DNA of 64,000 bases from Nocardioides sp. YIM 152315 (GCF_029210375.1 NZ_JARGER010000008.1:1-64000); one strand, 5' to 3'. Positions 50,488 through 59,976 are shown, counted from the stretch's first letter. Translations and numbers: made by a program. The notes: a model not told the origin generated them from the letters alone.

Positions 50488-51540
50488 ATGACGCAGCGCA
50501 CCTTCGCCGGCCTGCTGGCCGTGCCGTTGGTGATCGCGCTGTGGGTGGCGGCCGCGTTCGAGTCCCTGCCCTACGTCACCTACGAGCCGGGCATCACCGT
50601 CGACGTCCTCGGTGACAACGACGAGGGCGAGCCGATCATCCAGGTCGACGGGCACGAGACCTGGGCCGACGACGGCGAGCTGCGGATGACCACGGTCTAC
50701 GTCTCCCAACCCGACGCGCACAACACGCTCTTCGAGCTGATGCAGGACTGGATCAGCTCCTCCAGCGCGGTCTACCCGTTCGACGCCATCTACCGCGACG
50801 ACGTGACCACCGAGCAGAACCGCGAGCAGGGTCGCCAGGAGATGACGTCCTCCAAGGACGCCGCGACGGCGGCCGCGCTGACCGAGCTCGGCTACGACGT
50901 CACCGACGCGGTGGTCGTCGGGGTCGACAAGGGCGCGCCGGCCGACGGCCGGCTGGAGCAGGGCGACGTGATCCTGCGGGTCGACGGACAGCCGGTCGGC
51001 GACTCCGACGACGTCGTCGACGCCGTCGGCCGGGCCGCGGCGGGGCAGCCGCTCGCGCTCGTCGTACGTCGCGACGGTCAGCGGCGGACCGTCGAGGTGA
51101 CGCCGCGGGAGGTCGACGGCGGGCCGCAGGTCGGCATCCAGGTCGGCACCGAGACGACCGACTTCCCCGTCGACGTCACCGTCGCGATCGACCCGAGCAT
51201 CGGCGGCCCGAGCGCGGGCCTGATGTTCAGCATCGGCATCTACGACATCCTCACCGAGGGCTCCCTGACCGACGGCCGGACGATCGCCGGCACGGGCACG
51301 GTCGACGCGGGCGGCAACGTCGGCCCGATCGGCGGCATCCAGCAGAAGATCGTCGGGGCGCGCGATGCGGGCGCCGAGCTGTTCCTGGTGCCGCCCGACA
51401 ACTGCGACGAGGCCGTCGAGGCCCCGCACGGCGACATGCTCCTGGTCGAGGCCGAGTCGACGCACAGCGCGCTGCGGTCGATCGAGAAGTGGGTCGACGA
51501 CCCGGACGCCGACCTCCCGGCCTGCGGAGGCGCGACGTGA
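50488..51540 (+). CDS. PDZ-domain Lon-like (S16) protease (Rv3194c-like)
   Basis: 350 residues from ATG 50488. One N-terminal transmembrane or signal helix (FAGLLAVPLVIALWVAAAF) is followed by a PDZ domain (about 140-210: VVVGVDKGAPADGRLEQGDV, ILRVDGQPVGDSDD). The Lon protease domain shows the catalytic Ser in PSIGGPSAGLMFSIGIYD (about 232-249) and Lys in VGPIGGIQQKIVGARDAG (about 277-294). A membrane-anchored protease facing outside (YlbL family). The stop overlaps the next GTG. Confidence 0.92.
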   Translation: MTQRTFAGLLAVPLVIALWVAAAFESLPYVTYEPGITVDVLGDNDEGEPIIQVDGHETWADDGELRMTTVYVSQPDAHNTLFELMQDWISSSSAVYPFDAIYRDDVTTEQNREQGRQEMTSSKDAATAAALTELGYDVTDAVVVGVDKGAPADGRLEQGDVILRVDGQPVGDSDDVVDAVGRAAAGQPLALVVRRDGQRRTVEVTPREVDGGPQVGIQVGTETTDFPVDVTVAIDPSIGGPSAGLMFSIGIYDILTEGSLTDGRTIAGTGTVDAGGNVGPIGGIQQKIVGARDAGAELFLVPPDNCDEAVEAPHGDMLLVEAESTHSALRSIEKWVDDPDADLPACGGAT

Positions 51541-52109
51541 GCGACGAGTACGACTCCGCGCTGCCCGGCTTCGACAACGTCGACCCGGCGCTGGCGGCCG
51601 CCGTCCTCGAGATCGAGGACCACATCGCGGGCGAGGGCTGGGACCAGCCGGCCCGCCTCTACGCGCTGGTCGACACCGCCTCGCTGGTCGCGCGGGAGCC
51701 AGCGCTGGCGGCCGCGATGGGCCTCGACTCCGCGGCCGCCGAGGGGTCGCTGACCCCGATCGAGCAGGAGCAGCTGTCCGCCGACCAGCCGTTCGAGGAG
51801 ACGCTGGGGTCGATCACGTGGCCGCCGGGCGTGGCCGGCTGCGCCGCCGTCGTGGAGCGGCTGGTGCTGCCGCCGGACGCCGACGAGCAGATCCCCGACG
51901 ACCGCGCGCTCGCGGAGCAGTTCGCGCGCGAGCACCCCGAGCGCCAGGAGGTGCGGATCGCGGCCGGCGTCACACGGGCCGGCGCGACGTACTGCGCCCT
52001 GCGGCTGCGGGCCCACGACGACGACCAGTCCGTGGTCGGCGGCGCCGATCTCGTGCCGGGCCTGCTGGAGCTGCTGGGAGCCACGCTCGAGGACGAGCCG
52101 GAGTCGTAG
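51537..52109 (+). CDS. PPA1309-family protein
   Basis: 190 residues, GTG start overlapping the protease stop by 4 bp. AVLEIEDHIAGEGWDQPARL, YALVDTASLVAREPALAAAM, ITWPPGVAGCAAVVERLVLP, ARGVTRAG-like and DLVPGLLELLGATLEDEPES are typical of this actinobacterial family, whose function is unknown. Soluble. Always near the PDZ protease and UPF0182 genes in relatives, as here. Confidence 0.85.
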   Translation: MSDEYDSALPGFDNVDPALAAAVLEIEDHIAGEGWDQPARLYALVDTASLVAREPALAAAMGLDSAAAEGSLTPIEQEQLSADQPFEETLGSITWPPGVAGCAAVVERLVLPPDADEQIPDDRALAEQFAREHPERQEVRIAAGVTRAGATYCALRLRAHDDDQSVVGGADLVPGLLELLGATLEDEPES

Positions 52110-52137
52110 GCCGTGACGAATCAGGGAGAGACCAAGC

Positions 52138-55100
52138 ATGAGTGAGCTGTTCGACGAGGAGTCCCGCGAGGCCCCGCCGCCGCGCGGATCCCGGCGCTCG
52201 CGCGCACTGATCATCACCGCGGTGGTGCTGGTGCTCGCGTTCCTCGGCCTCTCCACCTTCGCCTCGCTCTACACCGACCGGCTCTGGTACGAGTCCGGCG
52301 GATACTCCGAGGTCTTCTCGACGATGTTCTGGACCCGGCTCGGCCTCTTCCTCGTGTTCGGCGCGGTGATGGGGCTCGTCGTCGGCGTCAACATCTACCT
52401 CGCCTACCGGTTCCGGCCGTTCTTCCGGCCGAACTCGCCCGAGCAGACCGGTCTCGACCGCTACCGCGACGCGGTGACGCCGATCCGCACCTGGCTCCTG
52501 GTCGGCGTCTCGATCGTGCTCGGCGCCTTCGCCGGCAGCTCGGCGATCGGGGAGTGGCGCAACTACCTGCTCTGGCGCAACGGCGGCTCCTTCGGGGAGC
52601 AGGACCGGTGGTTCGACAAGGACATCGGCTTCTACGTCTTCGACCTGCCCTGGCTGCACTACCTCGCCGACTACGCGATGGCGGTGCTGGTCGTCGCGCT
52701 GATCGCCACCGTCGTCGTCCACTACCTGTACGGCGGCATCCGGCTGCAGACCTCCCGCGACCGGCTCTCGGGCGCGGCGCAGGTGCAGATCTCCGTGCTG
52801 CTGGGGCTCTTCGTGCTGGTGAAGGCCGCGGACTACTGGCTGGACCGCTACGACCTCGTCACCCGCTCCGGGCCGCTGATCACCGGCATGAACTACACCG
52901 GCGACAACGCCATCCTCCCCGCGAAGAACATCCTGCTCGGCATCTCGATCATCTGCGCGGTGCTCTTCTTCGTCAACGTCTGGCGCCGCACCTGGCTGCT
53001 GCCGTCCGTCGGCCTCGCACTGCTCGCGGTCTCGGCGATCCTGCTCGGCCTCATCTGGCCCGGCATCGTGCAGCAGTTCCAGGTCAAGCCGTCGGAGGCC
53101 GACAAGGAGGCGCCGTACATCCAGGCGAACATCGAGGCCACCCGCGCGGCGTACGACATCGACGACGTCGAGGTCGACGACGACTACTCCTCCGCGGCGG
53201 ACACGAACGCCTCGGTCGACGAGCTCGACGCCCAGACGACCTCGACGCCGCTGGTCGACCCGCAGCTGGTGCGCGAGGCCTTCGAGCAGAACCAGCAGGT
53301 CCGGGCCTACTACTCCGTGGCCGACGTCCTCGACGTCGACCGCTACGAGATCGCCGGCAACGACCGCGCGCTCGTGCTCGGCGTGCGCGAGCTCGACCAG
53401 TCCGGCATCCCCTCCGGGGACCGGAACTGGTCCAACCTGCACACCGTCTACACCCACGGCAACGGCGTCATCGCGGCGTACGCCAACCAGCGTCCCGAGG
53501 ACAACTCGGCGCAGATCGACGCCACCACCCAGCAGGGCGGCGACCAGAGCGGTCTCGTCTGGGCGCAGGGCAACGTGGCCGGCCAGGACGCGCTGGCCCG
53601 CGCCGTGGGCGGCGAGTTCGAGGACCGCATCTACTACGGCGAGCAGAGCCCGGAGTACTCCATCGTCGGCAAGGCGAGCGAGGGCGCGAACGACGTCGAG
53701 CTCAACCTGCCGACGGGCAACACCGACGCCGGCACGACCACGACGTACGACGGCTCCGGCGACGCCGACGTCGGCGGCTTCTTCAACCAGCTGATGTTCG
53801 GCGTGAAGTTCGGCGAGCCCAACTTCCTCCTCTCCGGGCGCGTCAACGAGAACAGCCGGCTGCTCTACAACCGGACGCCCCGCGAGCGGGTCGAGAAGGT
53901 CGCACCCTGGCTCACCGTCGACAGCGACCCCTACCCGGCGATCGTGGACGGCCGCATCCAGTGGATCCTCGACGGCTACACGACCACCGACCGCTACCCG
54001 GGATCGGAGCGTGAGTCGTTCGAGGAGATGACAGACGACTCGCTGCAGGTCGAGACCGGGCTGCAGACCCTGCCGACCGACGAGATCAACTACATGCGCA
54101 ACGCCGTCAAGGCGACCGTCGACGCCTACAGCGGCGAGGTCACGCTCTACGCCTGGAACGAGGACGACCCGATCCTGCAGGCCTGGGACAAGGCGTTCCC
54201 GGGCACGGTGCAGCCGAAGTCGGAGATCTCCGACGAGCTCATGCAGCACCTGCGCTACCCCGAGGACCTGTTCCAGGTGCAGCGCTACCAGCTGGCCCGC
54301 TACCACGTCACCGACCCGAGCGACTTCTACCAGGGCAACAACCGGTGGGAGGTGCCGGAGGACCCGTACGCCGCCGGCCGGTTCCAGCCGCCGTACCGCC
54401 TCTTCGTGGGCGACGTCACCGCGGGGGAGAAGTTCTCGGTCACCTCGGTGTTCGTGCCCTACCAGAAGAGCAACCTCGCGTCGTTCGTCTCCGTCGACTC
54501 CGACGCGACGAGCGACGACTACGGCACGATGCGGGTGCTCCAGCTGCGCACCGAGCAGACCCCGGGACCGGGCCAGGTCGCGAACCAGTTCGCCTCGGAC
54601 CCCGACATCGCCGACCTGCTCGCCCAGTTCAACCGCAGTGGCGGAACCGTCAGTTACGGCAACCTGCTCACGCTGCCGATCAACGAGGGCCTGATGTACG
54701 TGCAGCCGGTCTACGCCAGCCGCGCCGCCTCCGAGTCGAGCTTCCCGATCCTGCGCTACGTGCTCGTCAAGTACGGCAACGAGATCGGCCACGGCGCCAC
54801 CCTGCTCCAAGCCCTCGAGGACGTCCTGGGCGAGACCGCCAGCGGCGACACCGGCGACACCGGGGGCGGCAATGGCGGTGGCAACGGTAGCGGTGGTGGG
54901 ACCGGCGGCGGCACCGGCGGCGGCCAGGGCGGCACCGTGGACCAGCAGATCGAGGGACTGCTGCAGAAGGCGGACTCGGCGTACGACGCCGCCCAGTCGG
55001 CCCTCACCAGCGGCGACCTGGCGACGTACCAGCGCCAGGTCGACCGGGCGCAGACCTTCATCGAGCAGGCGCTCGACCTCGCCGACAAGCGTGGCGCGAA

Positions 55101-55182
55101 GACTCCACCGGAGACGCCGTCGGCGGGGCCCTCCGAGTCACCCACCGAGGCCGACAGCGGGGACGATAGCTCCGCCGGCTGA
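52138..55182 (+). CDS. UPF0182-family large membrane protein (Rv3193c-like)
   Basis: 1014 residues. The N-terminal third has about seven transmembrane helices (for example ALIITAVVLVLAFLGLSTF, LGLFLVFGAVMGLVVGVNIY). It is followed by a large extracytoplasmic domain (YYSVADVLDVDRYEI, LLSGRVNENSRLLYNRTPRE, DRYPGSERESFEEMTDDS). A long Gly/Thr-rich spacer (about 900-935) leads to a short helical C-terminus (IEQALDLADKRGAK) and a Ser/Pro/Glu tail. Function unknown in all members. It ends 48 bp before tRNA-fMet. Confidence 0.92.
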   Translation: MSELFDEESREAPPPRGSRRSRALIITAVVLVLAFLGLSTFASLYTDRLWYESGGYSEVFSTMFWTRLGLFLVFGAVMGLVVGVNIYLAYRFRPFFRPNSPEQTGLDRYRDAVTPIRTWLLVGVSIVLGAFAGSSAIGEWRNYLLWRNGGSFGEQDRWFDKDIGFYVFDLPWLHYLADYAMAVLVVALIATVVVHYLYGGIRLQTSRDRLSGAAQVQISVLLGLFVLVKAADYWLDRYDLVTRSGPLITGMNYTGDNAILPAKNILLGISIICAVLFFVNVWRRTWLLPSVGLALLAVSAILLGLIWPGIVQQFQVKPSEADKEAPYIQANIEATRAAYDIDDVEVDDDYSSAADTNASVDELDAQTTSTPLVDPQLVREAFEQNQQVRAYYSVADVLDVDRYEIAGNDRALVLGVRELDQSGIPSGDRNWSNLHTVYTHGNGVIAAYANQRPEDNSAQIDATTQQGGDQSGLVWAQGNVAGQDALARAVGGEFEDRIYYGEQSPEYSIVGKASEGANDVELNLPTGNTDAGTTTTYDGSGDADVGGFFNQLMFGVKFGEPNFLLSGRVNENSRLLYNRTPRERVEKVAPWLTVDSDPYPAIVDGRIQWILDGYTTTDRYPGSERESFEEMTDDSLQVETGLQTLPTDEINYMRNAVKATVDAYSGEVTLYAWNEDDPILQAWDKAFPGTVQPKSEISDELMQHLRYPEDLFQVQRYQLARYHVTDPSDFYQGNNRWEVPEDPYAAGRFQPPYRLFVGDVTAGEKFSVTSVFVPYQKSNLASFVSVDSDATSDDYGTMRVLQLRTEQTPGPGQVANQFASDPDIADLLAQFNRSGGTVSYGNLLTLPINEGLMYVQPVYASRAASESSFPILRYVLVKYGNEIGHGATLLQALEDVLGETASGDTGDTGGGNGGGNGSGGGTGGGTGGGQGGTVDQQIEGLLQKADSAYDAAQSALTSGDLATYQRQVDRAQTFIEQALDLADKRGAKTPPETPSAGPSESPTEADSGDDSSAG

Positions 55183-55189
55183 CCCGGAT

Positions 55190-55218
55190 TTGGCGCGCTC
55201 CACCCCGGTCTGTAAGGT
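55190..55218 (+). promoter_or_regulatory. Promoter of tRNA-fMet
   Basis: TTGGCG (55190-55195), 17-nt spacer and TAAGGT (55213-55218); the start would be near 55225, six bases before the tRNA. Confidence 0.7.
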
Positions 55219-55230
55219 GGTGTTCACCGA

Positions 55231-55304
55231 CGCGGGGTGGAGCAGCTCGGTAGCTCGCTGGGCTCATAACCCAGAGGTCGCAGGTTCAAATCCTGCCCCC
55301 GCTA
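55231..55304 (+). tRNA. tRNA-fMet (initiator, anticodon CAU)
   Basis: 74 nt. The T-arm GGTTCAAATCC and anticodon loop CTCATAA are intact. Initiator hallmarks: three G:C pairs in the anticodon stem (GGG/CCC) and an unpaired first base (C1 opposite U72). CCA is not encoded. Its 3' end and downstream flank are the integration site of the element that follows. Confidence 0.96.
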
Positions 55305-55328
55305 CAAAATTCAGGCTCGGATCCCCTG
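55298..55328. repeat. attL candidate at the tRNA-fMet 3' end
   Basis: CCCGCTACAAAA plus the 18-bp core TCAGGCTCGGATCCCCTG (55311-55328). The same sequence recurs at 60975-61004 with one substitution and a one-base indel. It starts inside the last bases of the tRNA and runs into its terminator. Confidence 0.85.
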
Positions 55329-55343
55329 GGGATCCGAGCCTGA
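55311..55343. terminator. tRNA-fMet terminator overlapping attL
   Basis: 15-bp perfect arms (55311-55325 and 55329-55343) with a CTG loop, 7 nt after the tRNA. The 5' arm is the attachment core; the 3' arm lies on the element side. The copy at attR lacks the 3' arm. Confidence 0.8.
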
Positions 55344-55498
55344 AAGCATTTGAGACTTGATCCGGTCATCACAAAGTCATCACTTACTCGGCCGATCGAC
55401 CCGTCCGAAGGCCCTTGCCCCGCACCAGCTTGCGCGTGAGCATGGACGCCTTCGGGTCCGCTCGGGTCCGCTTGGGCTGCGCCGTGCACCTGAGCGGC

Positions 55499-55723
55499 AT
55501 GACGACCCAGCTGCGAACAGTCGCGGGCCTCGACCCGCTGCTGAGCATCGAGGATCTCGCCGAGTACCTCGGCGTGCCGATCGCGACCATCTACGACTGG
55601 CGCGTCGACGGCAAGGGCCCGCGTGGCATCCGGGTCGGGCGCCACGTCAAGTTCACGACGGGCGACGTGCTCGCCTGGATCGAGACCCAGCGCGAGGTGC
55701 GACCCGACCAGCACCGGCGGTGA
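55499..55723 (+). CDS. Excisionase-like HTH protein
   Basis: 74 residues from ATG 55499. A MerR/AlpA-type helix-turn-helix: LLSIEDLAEYLGVPIATIYD, WRVDGKGPRGIRVGRHVKF, TTGDVLAWIETQ. Small winged-helix proteins of this type next to an integrase direct excision. It is 6 bp before the integrase gene. The region 55344-55498 before it holds no gene. Confidence 0.82.
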   Translation: MTTQLRTVAGLDPLLSIEDLAEYLGVPIATIYDWRVDGKGPRGIRVGRHVKFTTGDVLAWIETQREVRPDQHRR

Positions 55724-55729
55724 TCTGAG

Positions 55730-56926
55730 ATGGGCCGTCCGCGGACCGACATCGGGACCTTCGGCGACTTCTCCTACCTCCCTACGCCCAACGGCAAGGT
55801 CAAAGCGCGCGTCCGCTTCCGTGACGAGGACGGCCGACTCCGCCTGGTTCAAGCAACCGGTGGCACCCGCAAGTCCGCCGAGCGAGCGTTGAAGCAGAAG
55901 TTGTCGCGGCGCGACAACTACGCCGCAGGAAGCCTCGACCTGACACGCGACAGCCCGTTCGGAGTTCTGGTCGACGTCTGGCTCGACGATCTCGACGTCA
56001 CCGGCAAGCTCGCACCGAGCACCCGTTCGCTCTACGAGCGCAACATGCGACAGCTCGTCCTGCCGGCGTTCGAGCACTACGCGCTGCGCGAGATCACCGT
56101 CCGCAAGGTCGACCAGTTCATCAAGACCCTCGCGACGACCAAGAGCTACAGCATGGCGAAGCAGGCCCGGACCGTGATGAGCCTGGCCTTCGGGCTGGCC
56201 GTGCGCTATGACGCGATGCGCTCCAACCCGGTCCGCGACACCGCTCGCCTGCGCAAGCCGCCCTCCCAGGCGATGTCGCTGACGATCGACCAGGTCGAGG
56301 CCATCCGGCGGGCCGCACAGGGCTGGCGCCGAACGGACGGACTCCCCGGGCCCAAACCGGACGGACAGCTCGAGCAGATCATCGACGTGATGCTCGGGAC
56401 CTCCGCCCGGATCGGGGAGGTGCTCGCCATCCGTCGGTGCGACGTCGATGTGACCACCTCGCCGGCGACCGTGCGGATCTGCGGCACCATCGTGTCGCCC
56501 ACCGGCAAGCCGACCCACCGGCAGGCCCACCCCAAGACCACGAAGTCGAGCCGGACAGTCTCGGTGCCGTCGTTCGCCGCCGCGGTGTTGCGCGACCGGT
56601 TGGCCGGCACCTCCTCCGCGGACTCCAACCAGCTTCTGTTCTTCAGCCGCAACGGGACCCCGTTGACGACGAACAACATCCGTCGCCGCCTGCGGGCGAT
56701 CCTGGACGAGGCGGGCATCGAGGGCGTCACGCCGCACTCGTTCCGTCGGACCGTGGCGACGGTGCTGGACCGAGCCGGCGGCGCGGACCTGGCAGCCGAG
56801 ATGCTCGGACACACATCGTCCAAGATCACCAAGGAGCACTACATCCAGCCGGACGAGAAGGTGAACCCCGTGACCGCAGCGATCCTCGAGTCACTCGCTC
56901 CTCAGCGGCGGATCGAGGACCGATGA
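55730..56926 (+). CDS. Tyrosine-type site-specific recombinase (integrase)
   Basis: 398 residues. An N-terminal arm-binding segment (KVKARVRFRDEDGRLRLVQA), a SAM-like core-binding domain (about 75-160) and the catalytic domain: Arg in TSARIGEVLAIRRCDV (about 227), HSFRR (His about 335, Arg about 338), LGHTSSKITKEHYIQ (His and Tyr about 372). It integrates and, with Xis, excises the element at tRNA-fMet. Length and layout match actinobacterial element integrases. Confidence 0.95.
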   Translation: MGRPRTDIGTFGDFSYLPTPNGKVKARVRFRDEDGRLRLVQATGGTRKSAERALKQKLSRRDNYAAGSLDLTRDSPFGVLVDVWLDDLDVTGKLAPSTRSLYERNMRQLVLPAFEHYALREITVRKVDQFIKTLATTKSYSMAKQARTVMSLAFGLAVRYDAMRSNPVRDTARLRKPPSQAMSLTIDQVEAIRRAAQGWRRTDGLPGPKPDGQLEQIIDVMLGTSARIGEVLAIRRCDVDVTTSPATVRICGTIVSPTGKPTHRQAHPKTTKSSRTVSVPSFAAAVLRDRLAGTSSADSNQLLFFSRNGTPLTTNNIRRRLRAILDEAGIEGVTPHSFRRTVATVLDRAGGADLAAEMLGHTSSKITKEHYIQPDEKVNPVTAAILESLAPQRRIEDR

Positions 56927-56934
56927 GGGATCAC

Positions 56935-56959
56935 CGGTCCCGGAACGGGTCCGGGACCG
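56935..56959. terminator. Hairpin after the integrase gene
   Basis: Arms CGGTCCC and GGGACCG around an 11-nt loop, 9 bp after the stop codon. The remaining 56960-57198 holds no gene. Confidence 0.35.
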
Positions 56960-57198
56960 ACGTCAGCTCGGCATCAGACGCCCAGCCGTACGGCTCCGCG
57001 TCCGACGCGGAGCCGGAGACTCCGGTTGTGGACCGGGTGCACCGGGCGCGACCTCCAGCTGGAGTATGGCCCGGCTCCCAGACCGGCATCTGAGGGTTCG
57101 TGCATGGGTGGAGGCTAGAGGGAAGTTGTTACCGGATTCCGGTACCAATTCCGGGGGAACGTCGGGGAGCGCTGTGGATAACTGCGCGTTTGCGCAGG

Positions 57199-59910
57199 TC
57201 AGATGCGTTCCCCCAATTCATTCGCCCAGGGCCTTATCCAGTGCCCGAGATTGGTGCCCGTCGGGGCTGGCGGTCGGTTTTCTGGCACCGGGGGAAGAGG
57301 GGGAACGGAGCCGCGGCAAGGGACGACAAGTGTCCCGTAGCGGTCGATGGCGTCGATGGCTTGCCGTCGGGCGTGGGCGGGGCCGAGGTCGGCGCGGTCG
57401 CGTGCGAAGACGTCGACCCACTGGCGACGGGCGTCGTCGAGGTCGTCGGCGACGAGGTGCGCGGTGTTGTGATGGCGGCCGCGGGTCATGGCCACGTACG
57501 CGGCGCCGGCGCCGGTGTGCTCGCCGATCACGACGTGTGCGGCGTCGACGGTCTCTCCCTGGGCGCCGTGGACGGTGGTGGCGTAGGCAAGCTCGACGAA
57601 GCGGGCTGCGTACTCGGCCGGCACCAGGCGGTCTCGACCGCGACCTTTTAAAGTGAGGCTCCCGTCGTCGCCGATGCCGGTTACGGTCCAGGTCTGCCGG
57701 TTCGCGACCTGGAGGTCGGGGTCGTTGCGACGGGTGGCGACGCGGTCACCGAGGCCGACCCGTTCCCCGGCGGCCGTGGTGACCACCTTGCCCGGATCGA
57801 CCAAGCCATCGGTGTGGTGGTCGCGGATAGTGGCGTTCAGATCGGCGACCTGCTCGCGGGTGTCGGCAATCACCAGGTCGCCGTGGGAGGCGGCCTCGGC
57901 GAGTGCGGCGGTGCGTTCGACCTCGGTGCGGTGAATGACGATCTGTCCGCGTCGGTGGAGGGTGTCGAACACTGCGTCGGGATCGTTGCCGGCACGCATC
58001 CTCAAGCTCAGGTCGGCGTAGGCCGGGTCGGTGAACCGGTGCACGGTCTCGAGGCTGACGACGGCGGTGGGGTGCGCGAACGCGACGGCGTGGTCGAGGA
58101 CGCCGCCGCGGCCGACGGCGGGGAGCTGGTGCCGGTCTCCGACGAGGGCGATCCGTGCGCCGGTCTCGTCGGCGAGGATCAGGAGCGCGCGTGCCGTGTC
58201 GTGGTCGAGCATGCCGGCCTCGTCGACGAGCAGCAGATCGCCGGGTCGCAGGCGCGCGGCTTGGCTGGGGGTGGGGTCCGAGTGGCGGGTCCAGTGGCCG
58301 TGGTCGTCCCAGCGCCAGCCGTGTTGGTAGATCAGCCAGGAGGCGGAGTGTCCGTCGGCGCCGATCTCGGTGGCGGCGACCTCGGCCGCCTTCAGTGTCG
58401 GGGTCACCACCACCATTCGATGCCGACGCAGGGCGAGGTGCTCCTTGATGGCGCGTAAGGCGGTGGTCTTCCCGGCGCCGGCTGCTCCCTCGACCACGAC
58501 CAATTTCCCGTCGCCGGCCAGGGCGCTCACCACGGCGGCGTGCGCCGGGTCGACCCTCACGAACCCCCGCCCCTCGAGCCGGGAGCGACGCGCCGGCTCG
58601 GCACCGCGGCGGGCGAGCCGGGTGATCATGTCGGCTTCGACGTCAAGGACGCGCGAGGAGGTGAGAGACCGGACATGCTCAGGGACCCCGGGGACTTCCT
58701 TTCGTTCGAGCAGGCGGGTGCATCGGCTTGTGGTGCGGGCGGTGACGTCCTCGGCGAGCTCGACCCGCGCCGCACGGTCGGCGACTAGGCCGGTCTGGGC
58801 GAGCAGGACCTCGGTCCTTCCGCGGATGTCGGCGGTGTTCCACGCCGACCGCTTCGAACCGAGGATGGAGACGACGAGGTCGGCGGCGGCGTCGCGGTCG
58901 ATCCACCCTGGCCGAGTCCCCTTGAGCACCACCGGCGCATCGGGGTCCCGGTAGCCGAGGTCGCGGAGCTCGCTGTTCCACCGGGCGACCAGCTCGGCAC
59001 CGTCGCGGGGGACGACCTTGTCGGGGCGGGCCTGGGCCCACGCCCGCCGGTCCCAGCCCTCCCGCAACCGGCGGCCCGGCTCCTCGCCCGGATGATCCCG
59101 TCGCCACTTGGCCTCGTAGCGGTCCGTGTTGCGACGGACCTGTGCCGCCCGCGCACTGAACGCCCCCACGTATGGCCTGAGCTGTCGGATCTCGCTGGTC
59201 TCGGGGTCGGTCGTGTACCCGTGAGCGGCCAGTGCCGCTCGGAACTGCGGGTCGGTGGCGACCGCGGCGTGGCCGATGCCGTTGATCGCCTCGATGGAGT
59301 CGCGGATCCCGACCGAGTGGATGCCGCGCCAGCGTCCGACGGCCCACACACGGGCGTTGATCTGCAGGTGGAGATGCCGGTGCGGATCCCCGGCCCGTGA
59401 CGTGTAGTGCCGGATCACCGCCGCCTCAACCTGCTCGACCGGTACCTGGACCTGCCGACCCCGCGGCCCCACCCTCGTTGTCGCGTGCGAGGCGACCCAG
59501 CCGACGATCTCCTTTGCTGCGCGGTCCTGCGCTGCGTCGAGCGCGTCGGAGATCTCCGGATGCAGTGCGGCGGCGAGGGACCAGGTCTTCGGACCGTTCA
59601 CGACCACCTCGACGAATCGCAACCCATCCGCATCCGTGCGGAGCCGGCCCTTCTTGCTACCGGTGTCGATGTCGACCCCGGCGACCCACTGCTCGTAGGT
59701 GTCGCCATCCATCGCACCCTGCACCTCGATGCGGCCGGGTGTGGCGACCAGCCGGGTTGCGACACCGCTGCCTTCGGCCAGATAGTAGTCATCCGCCCGA
59801 GATCGGTCGCGCTCGACGTACGCGCGGGCTGCCTTCGCGGCGCCGCGGTAGAACTTCACCCCACCATGCACGCGACCACCCCTGAAACTCGGTGATCTCA
59901 AGGTGTGCAT
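57199..59910 (-). CDS. MobF-family relaxase with RecD-like helicase (TraA-type)
   Basis: 903 residues from ATG 59910; in-frame starts further upstream would add a repetitive segment. N-terminal TrwC relaxase domain: FYRGAAKAARAYVERDRSRA, candidate catalytic Tyr42/Tyr43 (DDYYLAEG) and the metal triad HRHLH (His177, 179, 181). The C-terminal SF1B helicase has Walker A GAAGAGKTT (about 478), LLLVDEAGMLD, VGDRHQLPAV and YATTVHGAQGETVD. It nicks oriT and unwinds DNA for conjugal transfer. It faces away from the att-proximal integrase. Confidence 0.92.
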   Translation of the reverse strand: MHTLRSPSFRGGRVHGGVKFYRGAAKAARAYVERDRSRADDYYLAEGSGVATRLVATPGRIEVQGAMDGDTYEQWVAGVDIDTGSKKGRLRTDADGLRFVEVVVNGPKTWSLAAALHPEISDALDAAQDRAAKEIVGWVASHATTRVGPRGRQVQVPVEQVEAAVIRHYTSRAGDPHRHLHLQINARVWAVGRWRGIHSVGIRDSIEAINGIGHAAVATDPQFRAALAAHGYTTDPETSEIRQLRPYVGAFSARAAQVRRNTDRYEAKWRRDHPGEEPGRRLREGWDRRAWAQARPDKVVPRDGAELVARWNSELRDLGYRDPDAPVVLKGTRPGWIDRDAAADLVVSILGSKRSAWNTADIRGRTEVLLAQTGLVADRAARVELAEDVTARTTSRCTRLLERKEVPGVPEHVRSLTSSRVLDVEADMITRLARRGAEPARRSRLEGRGFVRVDPAHAAVVSALAGDGKLVVVEGAAGAGKTTALRAIKEHLALRRHRMVVVTPTLKAAEVAATEIGADGHSASWLIYQHGWRWDDHGHWTRHSDPTPSQAARLRPGDLLLVDEAGMLDHDTARALLILADETGARIALVGDRHQLPAVGRGGVLDHAVAFAHPTAVVSLETVHRFTDPAYADLSLRMRAGNDPDAVFDTLHRRGQIVIHRTEVERTAALAEAASHGDLVIADTREQVADLNATIRDHHTDGLVDPGKVVTTAAGERVGLGDRVATRRNDPDLQVANRQTWTVTGIGDDGSLTLKGRGRDRLVPAEYAARFVELAYATTVHGAQGETVDAAHVVIGEHTGAGAAYVAMTRGRHHNTAHLVADDLDDARRQWVDVFARDRADLGPAHARRQAIDAIDRYGTLVVPCRGSVPPLPPVPENRPPAPTGTNLGHWIRPWANELGERI

Positions 59911-59940
59911 CGGCCGCCTACGGGCCTCCGTAGCATGGGT

Positions 59941-59976
59941 GCCGACTGCCTTGCCGACTGCCTTGCCGACTGCCTT
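59941..59976. repeat. Three perfect 12-bp direct repeats upstream of the relaxase
   Basis: GCCGACTGCCTT occurs three times without interruption, starting 31 bp upstream of the chosen relaxase start. It could be an oriT-proximal binding site or, if the relaxase starts further upstream, encode Lys-Ala-Val-Gly repeats. The rest of 59911-60189 holds no gene. Confidence 0.75.

Noticed and set aside
59941..59976. CRISPR array
   Set aside because: The repeats are 12 bp with no spacers. No other regularly spaced repeat array was seen in the window and no cas gene is present.
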